64,000 bases of DNA from Solirubrobacteraceae bacterium (GCA_017744415.1 JAGIBJ010000051.1:1-64000); one strand, 5' to 3'; positions 42,809-51,930 are shown, numbered from the stretch's first letter. Notes: generated by a model from the letters alone, not told the origin. A program made the numbers and translations.

Positions 42809-43579
42809 ATGGACGCACGCGACGACGAGATGCCGGGTCTGCGCCGCCCCGTCATCGGCATCGCCGCCGCCCGGGAGGTCGTCAGCTTCTCCTGGTGGAC
42901 CATCCGCAGCGACTTCATGACGAGTGGCTACTCGGAGGCGATCCAGCGAGCCGGTGGCCGCGCCGTGCTGCTCGCCCTCGATCCGCTCGATGCGCTGCAT
43001 CCTCATGAGGTGATCGCCACGCTCGACGGACTCATCCTGCCCGGTGGCGCTGACATGGATCCGGCGCACTACGGCCATGAGCCGCACCGCGCGCTCGGCC
43101 CGACCGACGCCGATCTCGACGCCGTGCAGCTCGCGCTGGCGCGCGCTGCGATCGAAGCCGATCTCCCTCTGCTGGGCATCTGCCGCGGCATGCAGGTGAT
43201 GAACGTCGCCGCCGGCGGCACGCTCCACCAACACCTTCCAGATCTCCTCGAGGGCAGCGAGGAGCACCGCCGCGTGCCCGGCACCCTCGACGAGCACAAC
43301 GCGCACCCGGTCGACGTCGAGCCCGGTTCGCTCGCCGCCCTCGCCGCGGGAGCCGAGCCGAGCACGCGCTCGCACCATCATCAGGCGGTCGACGAGGTCG
43401 GCGACGGTTTCATCGTCACCGGGCGCCATACCGGGGACGGGCTCATCGAAGCGATCGAGGCGCCGCGAGCCTCCTACTGCCTCGGCGTGCAGTGGCACCC
43501 GGAGGCCGATCCCGAGTCGCCGGTGATCGCGTCGCTCGTGGCTGCTGCACGCGCGCGCATGCAGCAGCCCTCGAGCTAG
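42809..43579 (+). CDS. Gamma-glutamyl-GABA hydrolase-like class I amidotransferase (PuuD type)
   Basis: The 256-residue protein has the glutamine-amidotransferase triad: Cys in PLLGICRGMQVMNVAAGG (~125), and His/Glu in YCLGVQWHPEADPES (~232). The block DGLILPGGADMDPAHYG (~75) and the double HHH in TRSHHHQAVDEVGDGF (~188) are PuuD-like features. PuuD removes glutamate from gamma-glutamyl-GABA in putrescine breakdown; here no other puu genes are adjacent, so a related gamma-glutamyl compound is possible. It converges with the PucR gene (12 bp apart). The chosen start fits the TACCCT hexamer; ATG 42767 would give 14 more residues. Confidence 0.85.
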   Translation: MDARDDEMPGLRRPVIGIAAAREVVSFSWWTIRSDFMTSGYSEAIQRAGGRAVLLALDPLDALHPHEVIATLDGLILPGGADMDPAHYGHEPHRALGPTDADLDAVQLALARAAIEADLPLLGICRGMQVMNVAAGGTLHQHLPDLLEGSEEHRRVPGTLDEHNAHPVDVEPGSLAALAAGAEPSTRSHHHQAVDEVGDGFIVTGRHTGDGLIEAIEAPRASYCLGVQWHPEADPESPVIASLVAAARARMQQPSS

Positions 43580-43591
43580 GCCTCGCTCTGC

Positions 43592-44773
43592 TCAGGCGAC
43601 CGCGCCGTCGCCGTGCCTGGCGCCGAGCGCTTTCAGCGCGAGCTGCAGCTCGAGCCGCACGTCCGGGTTGTCGAGGTCGTCGCCGAAGAGTTCCCGCAGC
43701 CGCGCGAGGCGGTAGCGGATGGTGCCGACGTGCACGCCGAGGCGATCGGCGATCGCCTGCGGGCGGTGCGGCTCGGCGAGCCAGGCGCCGAGCGTCTCGG
43801 CCACCTGCGCGCGGCGGCCCTCAGGCAGTGCGAGCAGCGGCGCGAGACGGCGTTCGACGAGTCCGTCGATGAGATCCGGCGCGGCGCCGAGCAGCAGCGG
43901 GACTTCGTGGTCGTCGCAGCGCACCACCGGCGCGGCGCCCACGCTGCCCGCCTCGATCTGATCGAGCAGAGCGCTCGCACGCTGAACGCTGGTCGCTGAC
44001 TTCGCCGGCGCCACGGCCGGCCCGATGGTGATCGGTCCGTCGACGTCGTGGGCATCCGCGGCACGGCGCAGCAGCACCTCGGCCTCGGGGCCGTCGCCGA
44101 CGATGAACGCGAGACGGTCGTGCCCCACCGAGCCGGCGAGCACCTTGGCCGGCGAGCGTTCGGCGTCGGCCGCGTCCGACTCGGCGGGCACTGCGCCGAC
44201 AGCCACGCGCACCCGCTCCGGGAGCGACCAACCCGCGCGCGCCGCCGCAGCGACGATCGCCGCGGGGTCTTCCGGAGGCTCGCTGAGGAGCAGCCCGTGG
44301 AGGCGGTCGCGGCGCGCGCGATCGCGGCGACGTTGCTCGGCTCCCTCCTCGAGGTAGCCGTCGACGGCGGCGACCGAGAGCCCGTCCATCAGTTGCAGCC
44401 ACCGAGCGCCGAGCTCCATCGCCTGCGACCCCGTGAGTCGATCGGTCGCGGGCATCGCGGCCACCGCCTCCCACAGCACGAGGCCCGTGGCCCGGTAGAT
44501 CGCGAGCAACTCGCGAAGCGAGCGGCCGGCCGCGCATTGCGCCCGGCCGTGCGCCTCGTAGAGCGCGGTGTCGAGCTCGGCCTCCGGATCCTCGAGCACT
44601 CCCACGAACCGGTCGACCGCGGTGCGCGTGCCCACCTCGAGGTTGCGGCGGGTGGCGAAGTCGAGGCCGAGCTCACCCGTCACGCGTTCGACGGCGGTCG
44701 CCGCGAGCACCGCGCCTTGGGCACGCGCCTCGCGGGCGATCTCCTGGACGACATCCGCGCGGAGGCTGGTCAT
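43592..44773 (-). CDS. PucR/CdaR-type transcriptional regulator
   Basis: The 393-residue regulator has a helical N-terminal sensor region (LDFATRRNLEVGTRTAVDRFVGVLEDP, RSLRELLAIYRATGLVLWEAV). A GGDEF-like middle follows (~190-300), and a C-terminal PucR helix-turn-helix: PQAIADRLGVHVGTIRYRLARLRELFGDDLDNPDVRLELQLALKAL. PucR-type proteins control purine, amino-acid or glycerate breakdown. It begins 14 bp after the RidA stop codon, so RidA and PucR are probably one transcript. The ATG at 44773 is used; upstream codons in the same frame overlap RidA out of phase. The region facing it encodes a possible target, the amidotransferase-like hydrolase. Confidence 0.9.
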   Translation of the reverse strand: MTSLRADVVQEIAREARAQGAVLAATAVERVTGELGLDFATRRNLEVGTRTAVDRFVGVLEDPEAELDTALYEAHGRAQCAAGRSLRELLAIYRATGLVLWEAVAAMPATDRLTGSQAMELGARWLQLMDGLSVAAVDGYLEEGAEQRRRDRARRDRLHGLLLSEPPEDPAAIVAAAARAGWSLPERVRVAVGAVPAESDAADAERSPAKVLAGSVGHDRLAFIVGDGPEAEVLLRRAADAHDVDGPITIGPAVAPAKSATSVQRASALLDQIEAGSVGAAPVVRCDDHEVPLLLGAAPDLIDGLVERRLAPLLALPEGRRAQVAETLGAWLAEPHRPQAIADRLGVHVGTIRYRLARLRELFGDDLDNPDVRLELQLALKALGARHGDGAVA

Positions 44774-44787
44774 GACCGCGGGGGCAA

Positions 44788-45174
44788 TCAGACGAGGGCG
44801 ATGACGGCGTCGATCTCGACGTTCGCGCCGCGCGGTAGCGCCGCGACCTGCACGCAGACGCGTGCCGGCGCCGGATCCCCCATGAACTCGGCGTACACCT
44901 CGTTGACGGCGGCGAAGTCGGCGAGATCGGTGAGGTAGACGGTGCAGCGCAGCGCGGCGTTGAGCGAGCCGCCCGCGCTGAGCGCGACCGCGGCCAGGCT
45001 CTCCAGGCAGCGCCGCGCCTGCACCGCCGCGTCGCCGTCGATCAGTTCGCCCGTCTCGGGATCGAGCGGGATCTGGCCCGAGCACCAGAGGAGGTCGCCG
45101 TGGCGGATCGCCTGGCTGTAGGGGCCGATCGCCGCGGGGGCATCGCCGGTGGAGATCGCGGTGCGTACGGGCAT
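44788..45174 (-). CDS. ridA: RidA-family enamine/imine deaminase
   Basis: The 128-residue protein hydrolyses reactive enamine/imine intermediates made by PLP enzymes. It shows [35 protein letters not shown] (~10-44), [23 protein letters not shown] (~75-97) and the substrate-binding Arg in [23 protein letters not shown] (~103). It starts at ATG 45174 after TACGCT and 7 nt (leaderless). It is divergent from the DUF255 gene with 51 bp between starts and leads the RidA-PucR pair. Confidence 0.93.
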   Translation of the reverse strand: MPVRTAISTGDAPAAIGPYSQAIRHGDLLWCSGQIPLDPETGELIDGDAAVQARRCLESLAAVALSAGGSLNAALRCTVYLTDLADFAAVNEVYAEFMGDPAPARVCVQVAALPRGANVEIDAVIALV

Positions 45175-45211
45175 GCCTGGGAGCGTATCCGCCACGCCGT
45201 GCCCGACCACG

Positions 45212-45217
45212 TAGCGT
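45212..45217 (+). promoter_or_regulatory. -10 hexamer TAGCGT, leaderless start
   Basis: TAGCGT followed by 8 nt and ATG 45226. A matching TACGCT for ridA lies on the other strand close by, so the two promoters overlap back to back. Confidence 0.5.
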
Positions 45218-45225
45218 GCAGCGCG

Positions 45226-47220
45226 ATGGCCAACGCCCTTGCCGCCTCCAGCTCGCCGTACCTGCGCCAGCACGCCGACAACCCCGTCGACTGGGTGCCG
45301 TGGAGCGATGCCGCCTTGGCCCGCGCGCAGGAGCTCGACAAGCCGCTGCTGATCTCGATCGGCTACTCGGCGTGCCACTGGTGCCATGTGATGGCGCACG
45401 AGTCGTTCGAGGATCCGGCGATCGCCACCCTCATGAACGAGCACTTCGTCTGCATCAAGGTCGACCGCGAGGAGCGGCCCGACATCGACGCGATCTACAT
45501 GGACGCGTGCCAGATGCTCACGGGCCACGGTGGATGGCCGCTCAACGCGTTCGCGACGCCCGACGGCCGGCCGTTCTTCGCGGGCACCTACTTCCCGCCG
45601 GCGGCCGGCCGCGGCATGCCTGCATGGCGGCAGGTGCTCGAGGCGCTCGCCGCCGCCTGGGGCGAGCGTCGTGACGAGATCGAGGAGCAGGGCACCGCGC
45701 TCGGCGAGCGCCTCACCGGCGCCGCGCTGGTTGACCCGACCAACCTCCCCGGCGAGGACGCTCTGCGCGCCGCCGTCGTCGGGCTCCAGCAGCGCTTCGA
45801 CAGCGTGAACGGCGGGTTCGGCGGCGCACCCAAGTTCCCGCCGTCGACGGTGCTCGGGTTCCTGCTGCGTCGTGGCGAGTTGCCGATGGCCCGCTACACC
45901 CTGGCGTCGATGGCCGGCGGCGGCATCCACGACCAGGTCGGTGGCGGCTTCGCCCGTTACGCGGTCGACGCCTCTTGGACCGTGCCGCACTTCGAGAAGA
46001 TGCTCTACGACAACGCCCTGCTGGCGCGGCGCTACGCCGAGGCCGCGAGGGCCACGGGCGACGCGGCGTTCGGGGCCGTCGCTGAGCGCGCGCTCGACTG
46101 GGTGCTCGCGGATCTCGGCGACGAAGACGGCGGGCTCGCGAGCGCGCTCGACGCCGACTCCGGCGGCGTGGAGGGCTCGTACTACGTGTGGACGCCCGCC
46201 CAACTGCGCGAGGTGCTCGAGCCGGCCGACGCCGAGGCCGCGATCGACTGGTTCGGGGTGACCGACGCCGGCAACTTCGAGGACGGCACGACCGTGCTCG
46301 AATCGCGCGGTGCCGAGCCCGACGCGGAGCAGGCCGATCGGATCCGCGCTCGCCTGCGCGCCGCTCGCGACGGGCGGGAGCGCCCGAGCCGCGACGGCAA
46401 GCGCATCACGAGCTGGAACGCCCTCGCGATCGCCGCGCTCGGGACGAGCGGTGCACTGCTCGGCCGCACCGACCACACCGCCGCCGCGGTCGCCGCCGCC
46501 GACCTCATCCTCGCCACGGCCCGCCGCCCGGAGAACGGCCGGCTGCTGCGCCTGATCCCGGCGGCCGGCGACGACCCGGCCACGATCCCCGCCGGGGTGC
46601 TGGAGGACCACGCCCACCTGCTCGAGGCGCTCGTCGTGCTCTACGAGACGACGTTCGAGCCGCGCTGGCTCGACGCTGCGAGCAGCCTCGCCGACGTGCT
46701 CGTGCGCGACTTCACCGACTCCGACCGCGGTGGCTTCTTCTCCACGGCCGACGACCACGAGCGACTGGTCGCGCGTCGCAAGGACCTCGACGACGCGCCC
46801 CTTCCCTCCGGCCAGGCCAGCGCCGCGCTCGGCCTCCTGCGCCTGCATGCGCTCACCGGCGATGCCGACCTCCTCACGGCCGCCGAAGACGTGCTGCGGA
46901 TCGGCGCGCGCTTCGCCGCCGAGCACCCGGCCGGGTTCGGCGAGATGCTCTCTGCGCTGGATCAGTACCTCGGAACTCCGCGCGAGATCGCGATCGTTGG
47001 CGACGGCCCGCAGGCCGATGCCCTGCTTGCCGTGGCGCGCGAGGTTGCCGGTGGCGGCCGCACGGTGATCGCCGCAGCGGCAGCGCCTTCGGACGCGGTG
47101 CCGTTGCTGGCCGGCCGCGGGCTGGTCGACGGGCAGCCCGCCGCCTACGTGTGCGAGCGCATGGCGTGCCGCGCACCGGTCACCGCGCCGGACGAGCTGC
47201 GGGCGCTGCTCACCGACTGA
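45226..47220 (+). CDS. YyaL/DUF255 thioredoxin-domain protein
   Basis: The 664-residue cytoplasmic protein begins with the diagnostic N-terminus [25 protein letters not shown] thioredoxin-like domain (~30-165) contains [21 protein letters not shown] (CHWC, a CxxC variant), [12 protein letters not shown] and [12 protein letters not shown]. The rest (~190-660) is an alpha/alpha six-barrel like those of glycosidases and N-acylglucosamine epimerases, with [41 protein letters not shown] and [11 protein letters not shown]. The family is widespread and uncharacterised; a redox-linked sugar-active or protein-repair role has been suggested but not shown. It is followed after 68 bp by the MMPL transporter. 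Confidence 0.93.
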   Translation: MANALAASSSPYLRQHADNPVDWVPWSDAALARAQELDKPLLISIGYSACHWCHVMAHESFEDPAIATLMNEHFVCIKVDREERPDIDAIYMDACQMLTGHGGWPLNAFATPDGRPFFAGTYFPPAAGRGMPAWRQVLEALAAAWGERRDEIEEQGTALGERLTGAALVDPTNLPGEDALRAAVVGLQQRFDSVNGGFGGAPKFPPSTVLGFLLRRGELPMARYTLASMAGGGIHDQVGGGFARYAVDASWTVPHFEKMLYDNALLARRYAEAARATGDAAFGAVAERALDWVLADLGDEDGGLASALDADSGGVEGSYYVWTPAQLREVLEPADAEAAIDWFGVTDAGNFEDGTTVLESRGAEPDAEQADRIRARLRAARDGRERPSRDGKRITSWNALAIAALGTSGALLGRTDHTAAAVAAADLILATARRPENGRLLRLIPAAGDDPATIPAGVLEDHAHLLEALVVLYETTFEPRWLDAASSLADVLVRDFTDSDRGGFFSTADDHERLVARRKDLDDAPLPSGQASAALGLLRLHALTGDADLLTAAEDVLRIGARFAAEHPAGFGEMLSALDQYLGTPREIAIVGDGPQADALLAVAREVAGGGRTVIAAAAAPSDAVPLLAGRGLVDGQPAAYVCERMACRAPVTAPDELRALLTD

Positions 47221-47288
47221 CCGAGGGCGTCGACTGGCTGACCGGCTCGCGCGATGGAGATGGCCATCCATCCGCCCGAACGACACGT

Positions 47289-49535
47289 ATGGTGAGCGAC
47301 GTGACTCGCTCTGATGATCCTCAGGAGTCTCCGGCGCCGCTCGCCGACGAGCCGGCGAAGCGCCGCGAGGCCGCCAGCGAGGCGACCGTCCCCGCGACCG
47401 GGTTCGCCTGGGTCGCCGGGCGAACCGGCCGGTGGATCACGCTCGGGCTCTGGCTCCTGGCCGTCGTTCTGACGGTGGTGCTCGGCCTCGGCTCGAAGTT
47501 CTCCGCCGCGGAGACGAACGAGGCGCGCAACTACCTCCCGTCGGATGCCGAGTCGACCCTGGCCTACGAGCGGATCAACGAGATCATCAAGGCCGACAAC
47601 GTGCCGCTCGTGGCTGTGGTGCACCGCGACGGCGGCCTGAGAGGCGCCGACATCACGGCCGTGCAGCGCCAGCTGGAGACGTTCAACGCTACGCCCGCCG
47701 ACGCGAAGCTGGCCGTGACCGATCCCGACACGAACAAGCGGCGCACGGTCACGCTGAAGGACGCGATCCGTGGCGAGAGCGGCTGGCTGACGATCGGCGA
47801 TCGTGCGCGCGACGGCACCAGCCTGCTGATCCTCGGCGCCGTGAGGGTGACGGGCGACAGCGACCGTCTCCTCGACTCGATCGACGCGCTGCGCACGGGC
47901 CTCCAGCCGCTGAAGGACTCCGGCCTTACCGTGAAGGTGACCGGCGGTGCGGGCTTCTCGTACGACGCGGTCAAGGTGTTCTCGCAGCTCAACGCGAGCC
48001 TCGCAGGTGCGGCGTTCCTGCTCGTCCTCGTGCTGCTCGTGCTGATCTACCGCAGCCCGGTGCTGCTCTGGTTCCCGCTGATCGCGGTCGCGTTCGCCGA
48101 GTTCACGTCGAAGGGCGTCGGCTACCTCGCGACCGAGCTCGGCGCGACGGTCACCGGGCAGTCGTCGTCGATCATGTCGATCCTCGTCCTCGGCGCTGGC
48201 ACCGACTACGCCCTGCTGGTCGTCGCGCGCTACCGGGAGGAGCTGCGCCACCACGAGAACCGCCACGACGCGCTGCGCCTCGCGATGCACTCCGCTGGCC
48301 CGGCCGTCTTCGCATCCGGACTCACCGTCGCGGCCGGCCTGCTCACGCTCACCGTCGCCTCCGTGAAAGGCACGGCCGGGCTCGGGCCGATCGGCGCGAT
48401 CGGCGTCGCCGTCGCGATGCTGGCGATGCTCACGCTCCTCCCCGCGCTCTTCGCGATCCTGCCCCGCGGCGCGTTCTGGCCGCGTACGCCGCACTTCGGC
48501 GACGAGGGCGGCGATGCCACCCACGGCGCATTCCGCCGCCTCGGGGAGCGCATCGCGGCGCGGCCGCGGCGCACGTGGGTCGTCACCGCGATCGGGCTCC
48601 TCATCTGCGCGGCCGGGCTCACCGCCTTCAACCCCAATCTCTCGCAGAGCGAGACGTTCATCGGCAACGTCGAGTCGGTGGAGGGCGGTGAGCTCCTCGC
48701 CAAGTCGTTCCCGAGCGGCGCGAGCGCGCCGACGCAGGTCGTGGTCAAGGACACCTCGCGGGCTGAGGACGTCTCCGCAGCGGTCGGCAACGTGAAGGGC
48801 GTGGCCGCGGCCAGGGTCGTCGGATCCGGCGACGGGGGCGCGCTCGTCAACGTCACGCTCGACGAGGACCCGTACTCGACGGAAGCTGAGGACTTGATCC
48901 CGGCGGTTCGCGCGGCCGCGCGACAGTCGGGTGGCCCGGGCACGCTCGTCGGGGGAGACACGGCGATCAATGCCGATCTCGCGAGCGCGAACTCGCGGGA
49001 TCTCAAGGTGATCATCCCGGTCGTGCTGATCGTGGTGCTGCTGATCCTGATCGGACTGCTGCGTGCGATCGTGCTGCCGCTGGTGCTGATCGTGACCGTG
49101 GTGCTGTCGTTCGCGGCGGCGCTCGGACTCTCGTCGCTGCTCTGGCAGGACGTGCTCGGCTTCGGCGGCGCCGACCGGTCGATCATCCTCTTCGCGTTCG
49201 TCTTCCTCGTCGCGCTGGGGATCGACTACAACATCTTCCTCGCGTCACGCATCCGCGAGGAGGCGCTGCGTCACGGCACCCGCGAGGGCATCCTGCGCGG
49301 CCTGGGCGCGACCGGCGCGGTGATCACGGCGGCCGGCATCGTGCTCGCCGGCACGTTCCTCGTGCTCGCCACGACGCCCGTCGTGTTCCTCGTCGAGATC
49401 GGCACGGCGATCGCGATCGGCGTCGTCCTCGACACCTTCATCGTGCGCTCGATCCTCGCCCCCGCGCTCTCGCTCGATCTGGGCCACCGCATCTGGGCGC
49501 CGTGGGGATCGAAGAGCCCGCAGGACAAGGACTAA
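47289..49535 (+). CDS. MMPL-family (RND-type) transporter
   Basis: The 748-residue inner-membrane protein has two repeated halves. Each has one leading membrane helix, an outside loop and a bundle of five helices: helices at ~50-70, then ~235-370; and ~440-460, then ~575-735. Family marks are MSILVLGAGTDYALLVVARYREELRHH (TM4 proton-relay region with the GxxxDY motif, ~300) and its counterpart FAFVFLVALGIDYNIFLASRIREEALRHG (~640). MMPL proteins export lipids or small molecules driven by protons. This member is close in size to the MmpL/YdfJ group without the large extra loop of mycobacterial lipid exporters. No lipid-synthesis genes lie nearby, so the cargo is unknown. Confidence 0.92.
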   Translation: MVSDVTRSDDPQESPAPLADEPAKRREAASEATVPATGFAWVAGRTGRWITLGLWLLAVVLTVVLGLGSKFSAAETNEARNYLPSDAESTLAYERINEIIKADNVPLVAVVHRDGGLRGADITAVQRQLETFNATPADAKLAVTDPDTNKRRTVTLKDAIRGESGWLTIGDRARDGTSLLILGAVRVTGDSDRLLDSIDALRTGLQPLKDSGLTVKVTGGAGFSYDAVKVFSQLNASLAGAAFLLVLVLLVLIYRSPVLLWFPLIAVAFAEFTSKGVGYLATELGATVTGQSSSIMSILVLGAGTDYALLVVARYREELRHHENRHDALRLAMHSAGPAVFASGLTVAAGLLTLTVASVKGTAGLGPIGAIGVAVAMLAMLTLLPALFAILPRGAFWPRTPHFGDEGGDATHGAFRRLGERIAARPRRTWVVTAIGLLICAAGLTAFNPNLSQSETFIGNVESVEGGELLAKSFPSGASAPTQVVVKDTSRAEDVSAAVGNVKGVAAARVVGSGDGGALVNVTLDEDPYSTEAEDLIPAVRAAARQSGGPGTLVGGDTAINADLASANSRDLKVIIPVVLIVVLLILIGLLRAIVLPLVLIVTVVLSFAAALGLSSLLWQDVLGFGGADRSIILFAFVFLVALGIDYNIFLASRIREEALRHGTREGILRGLGATGAVITAAGIVLAGTFLVLATTPVVFLVEIGTAIAIGVVLDTFIVRSILAPALSLDLGHRIWAPWGSKSPQDKD

Positions 49536-49544
49536 CTCCTCGAG

Positions 49545-49617
49545 GCTCCCGGTCCTGGGAGCGGTGGATCGTGCGTGCGATGGGCCGCCGATCGCACGCA
49601 GGTGTAGCTCTGCTACA
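49545..49617. terminator. Three stacked hairpins between MMPL and glnA
   Basis: GCTCCC/GGGAGC (49545-49562), TGCGTGCGAT/ATCGCACGCA (49572-49600) and TGTAGC/GCTACA (49603-49617) follow each other in the 123-bp gap between two converging stop codons. They probably terminate both transcripts. Confidence 0.6.
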
Positions 49618-49658
49618 TCGAGGGAGAGCGGTGGCTCAGCGTGCGTGCGAGGCGCCGC

Positions 49659-50987
49659 TCAGAGGATCGGGAGGAAGCGGTCGCGTTCCCACTGGTGAAC
49701 CTGGACGCGGTACTCCTCCCACTCGTTGCGCTTGAGCTCGAGGAGGCGGTTGAGCATGTGCTCGCCGAGGACGCGGAGCATGAGCTCGGAGTTCTCGGCG
49801 ATGTCCATGGCGTCGTTGAGGTTCTCGGGGAGCTGTTCGATGCCGAGGCGGCGCCGCTCCTCCGGACTCGTGTGGTAGAGGTTGAGCTCCATCGGCTCGG
49901 GGAGCTCGTAGCCCTGTTCGATGCCCTCGAGGCCGGCGTGAAGCAGGCCGGCGAGAGCGAGGTAGGGGTTGCAGGCCGGGTCGGTGGCGCGGACTTCGAC
50001 GCGCGGGCCGGGGCCGACTTCGCGGCCGAGGCCGGCGACGCGGATCATGGCGGAGCGGTTGCGGCGGCTCCAGGCGACCCAGACGGGCGCTTCGAAGCCG
50101 GGGACCAGGCGCTTGTAGCTGTTGGTCCACTGGGCCATGAGGATGCTGATCTCGCGGGCGTGGCGGAGCTGACCAGCGACGAACTGCCGGCCGATCTTCG
50201 AGAGCTGCGTGGGGTTGGCGGGGTCGGCGAAGGCGTTCTCGCCGTCCTTGACGAGGATCTGGTCGAGATGGAGTCCGGAGCCGTTCTCGCCGGAGAGCGG
50301 GCGCGGCATGAAGGTGGCGTGCCAGCCGGCGGCGAGGGCGTATTCCTTGACCGTGATGCGGGTGGTGATGAGGTCGTCGGCGGCGGCGAGGAGGTCGTCG
50401 CTGGTGATGGCGATCTCGTGCTGGCTGGGGCCTGACTCGTGGTGGCTGGCGGAGACTTCGACGCCGAGCTGGTCGAGGGCGAGGACGGTGGCACGGCGGA
50501 CGTCGTTGCCGGCGTCCATGGTGGTGAGGTCGAAGTAGCCGCCCTGGTCGACGGTGGCGGTGCTGCCCTGCTCGCGGAAGAGGTAGTACTCGAGTTCGGC
50601 GGCGAGGCGGACACCGTCGAAGCCCATGCGCTGGGCGCGCTCGATGGCGCCGCGAAGCACGTGGCGGGAGTCGCCTTCGTACGGGGTGCCCTGGGGCGTC
50701 TCGATGTCGCAGATGAGGCGGGCGGCGGCCTGCTCGTGCGGGCGCCAGGGGAGCACGCCGAGGGTGTCGGCCTGCGGCCGGGCGACGAGGTCGGATTCCT
50801 CGACGGCGTTGAAGCCGGTGACGGAGGAGCCGTCGAACTCGATGCCGTCGCCGAGGGCGTCGCGGAGGCGGTCGGCGTTGATCGAGAACGACTTCAGCTG
50901 GCCGAGGATGTCGGTGAACCAGAGGTGGATGAAGCGCACGTCGCGCTGGGCCACGGTTCGAAGGACCGACTGATCGTCAAGGGCCAT
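49659..50987 (-). CDS. glnA: Glutamine synthetase, type I
   Basis: The 442-residue enzyme makes glutamine from glutamate, ammonia and ATP. It has the beta-grasp domain (VRFIHLWFTDILGQLKSFSI, residues ~15-35, DGIEFDGSSVTGF), metal-binding AELEYYLF (~127), SHHESGPSQHEIAI (~198), GSGLHLDQIL (~255, ATP site) and NPYLALAGLLHAGLEGIEQGYELPEP (~340). At ~442 residues it is a GSI-alpha-like form rather than the ~470-residue adenylylated GSI-beta. The site equivalent to NLYDLPPEE reads NLYHTSPEE, so a Tyr is present but the context differs. ATG 50987 is favoured by TAGGGT 7 nt upstream; GTG 50996 would overlap that spacer. Confidence 0.95.
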   Translation of the reverse strand: MALDDQSVLRTVAQRDVRFIHLWFTDILGQLKSFSINADRLRDALGDGIEFDGSSVTGFNAVEESDLVARPQADTLGVLPWRPHEQAAARLICDIETPQGTPYEGDSRHVLRGAIERAQRMGFDGVRLAAELEYYLFREQGSTATVDQGGYFDLTTMDAGNDVRRATVLALDQLGVEVSASHHESGPSQHEIAITSDDLLAAADDLITTRITVKEYALAAGWHATFMPRPLSGENGSGLHLDQILVKDGENAFADPANPTQLSKIGRQFVAGQLRHAREISILMAQWTNSYKRLVPGFEAPVWVAWSRRNRSAMIRVAGLGREVGPGPRVEVRATDPACNPYLALAGLLHAGLEGIEQGYELPEPMELNLYHTSPEERRRLGIEQLPENLNDAMDIAENSELMLRVLGEHMLNRLLELKRNEWEEYRVQVHQWERDRFLPIL

Positions 50988-51124
50988 GGGCGGCACCCTA
51001 GCGGCAGGCGGTCGGTCGGCGCTTCAACGACGCACCCTGAGCACCCGGTGTCCGCTCACGGTGATGTGCCGTGGATGTGCGTGCCGCGTGGATGAGCTGG
51101 ATTCTCCGGCGAGCCGATAGGGCG

Positions 51125-51228
51125 GCCGCCCGTGAGGATCGGCGGGGGATTCAGATCGCCGCGCGGCGCGTGCATCACGCCGCCCGTGAGGATCGGCGGG
51201 GGATTCAGATCGTCGCGCGGCGCGTGCA
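51125..51228. repeat. Two near-identical 50-bp direct repeats (54-bp period)
   Basis: Copies at 51125-51174 and 51179-51228 differ at one base. Each starts GCCGCCCGTGAGGATCGGCG and ends with a CGCCGCGCGGCG-type palindrome (perfect in copy 1, one mismatch in copy 2). They lie just after the stop of the riboswitch-controlled gene and upstream of glnA's start, in a 252-bp gap with no gene. Confidence 0.8.
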
Positions 51229-51239
51229 GAGGCGGTGCG

Positions 51240-51788
51240 TCACGCTCCCGCGCTACCCGTTGCGACGGACGCGAGGATCATGAGGAGGCCGAGTGCGACG
51301 GCCCAGAGGATCAGGCGGTCGGGGCTGGCGACAACGGCGGAGGCGCGTTCACGCGCGCGGGCGGCACGAACGACGGGCTCGTGCGTGGGGCGCGGCGGGA
51401 GGGCGGCGTCGGGGCGGCCGGTGATGGTGACCGTGGGGCGCTCGCCGGCGCGGCGGCGGGTCTGTGGGGCGCGACGGACGAGGGCGTGGGCCGGGGCGAC
51501 GTCGACGAGCGTGGCGCGCGGGCGGGCGGGCCGTTCGGGGCGGCGCTCCGGGGCGGGCGTGGTGTGGCGGCCAGCGGTGCGGGCCTCCTGCTCGAACCAT
51601 TCGGAGCTGCTGCGGCGGCGGGCCGCGGGCTGCGGGGTGGGGCGCTGGCGTCCGGCGGAGGGCTGGGGGTGGCGGTCTGCGCGGCGCGATGCGGGGACGG
51701 CCTGGTGGCGGCCGGTTTCGGGGGAGGTGCGCAGGTGCTCCACCTCGGCCCACCAGGGCGCCTGGCTGCTTGTACGGGGATCCGTCAT
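51240..51788 (-). CDS. Pro/Arg-rich tail-anchored membrane protein of unknown function, under a c-di-AMP riboswitch
   Basis: The 182-residue protein starts MTDPRTSSQAPWWAEVEHLR. About 130 residues of low-complexity Pro/Arg/Ala/Thr sequence follow, probably disordered, with SSEWFEQEAR and RPTVTITGRPD as the only ordered-looking pieces. It ends with one membrane helix (RLILWAVALGLLMILASVATG), so the bulk should face the cytoplasm like a tail-anchored protein. I do not recognise a family. It lies directly downstream of a well-conserved c-di-AMP riboswitch, 12 nt before the ATG, which in actinobacteria usually controls cell-wall hydrolases. A role in envelope or osmotic homeostasis is inferred from that alone. 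No Shine-Dalgarno site is seen before the ATG. Confidence 0.72.
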   Translation of the reverse strand: MTDPRTSSQAPWWAEVEHLRTSPETGRHQAVPASRRADRHPQPSAGRQRPTPQPAARRRSSSEWFEQEARTAGRHTTPAPERRPERPARPRATLVDVAPAHALVRRAPQTRRRAGERPTVTITGRPDAALPPRPTHEPVVRAARARERASAVVASPDRLILWAVALGLLMILASVATGSAGA

Positions 51789-51800
51789 GAAATTGGGGGT

Positions 51801-51930
51801 CGTGCCTACGAGGTGAGCTGACGGGCTCGCGGGAGTGCCGCTACGCGCGGAAGCCCGCGCGATTCGCCCCAGGGATGTGTGGGTCCCCCGTTCCGATGCC
51901 TGCAGCAACGGATTCGGCTCGTCGACGGTA
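51801..51930 (-). promoter_or_regulatory. c-di-AMP riboswitch (ydaO/yuaA class)
   Basis: Reading the minus strand from about 51930, the conserved blocks of the class occur in order and spacing: GAGCCGAATCCG, GGAACGGGGGACCCA, GGGGCGAATCGCG, a variable GCGCGGGCTTCCGCGCG hairpin followed by TAG, then CCCGTCAGCTCACCTCGTAGG. The two GAA-containing internal loops and the closing GTCAGCTCACCTCG are the ligand-binding hallmarks. P1 can form between ACGAG and CTCGT. In actinobacteria the aptamer turns off downstream genes when c-di-AMP is high. No terminator stem is obvious between the aptamer and the ATG at 51788, so control is probably at translation or further into the gene. Confidence 0.92.

Noticed and set aside
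46188-49535. 1,115-codon plus-strand frame extending the MMPL gene upstream
   Set aside because: The first ~365 codons are an out-of-frame reading of the DUF255 gene; MMPL homology begins only after ATG 47289.
51125-51228. Two-repeat unit considered as a minimal CRISPR
   Set aside because: The gap between copies is only 4 bp, the units are 50 bp, and there are no cas genes in the window.
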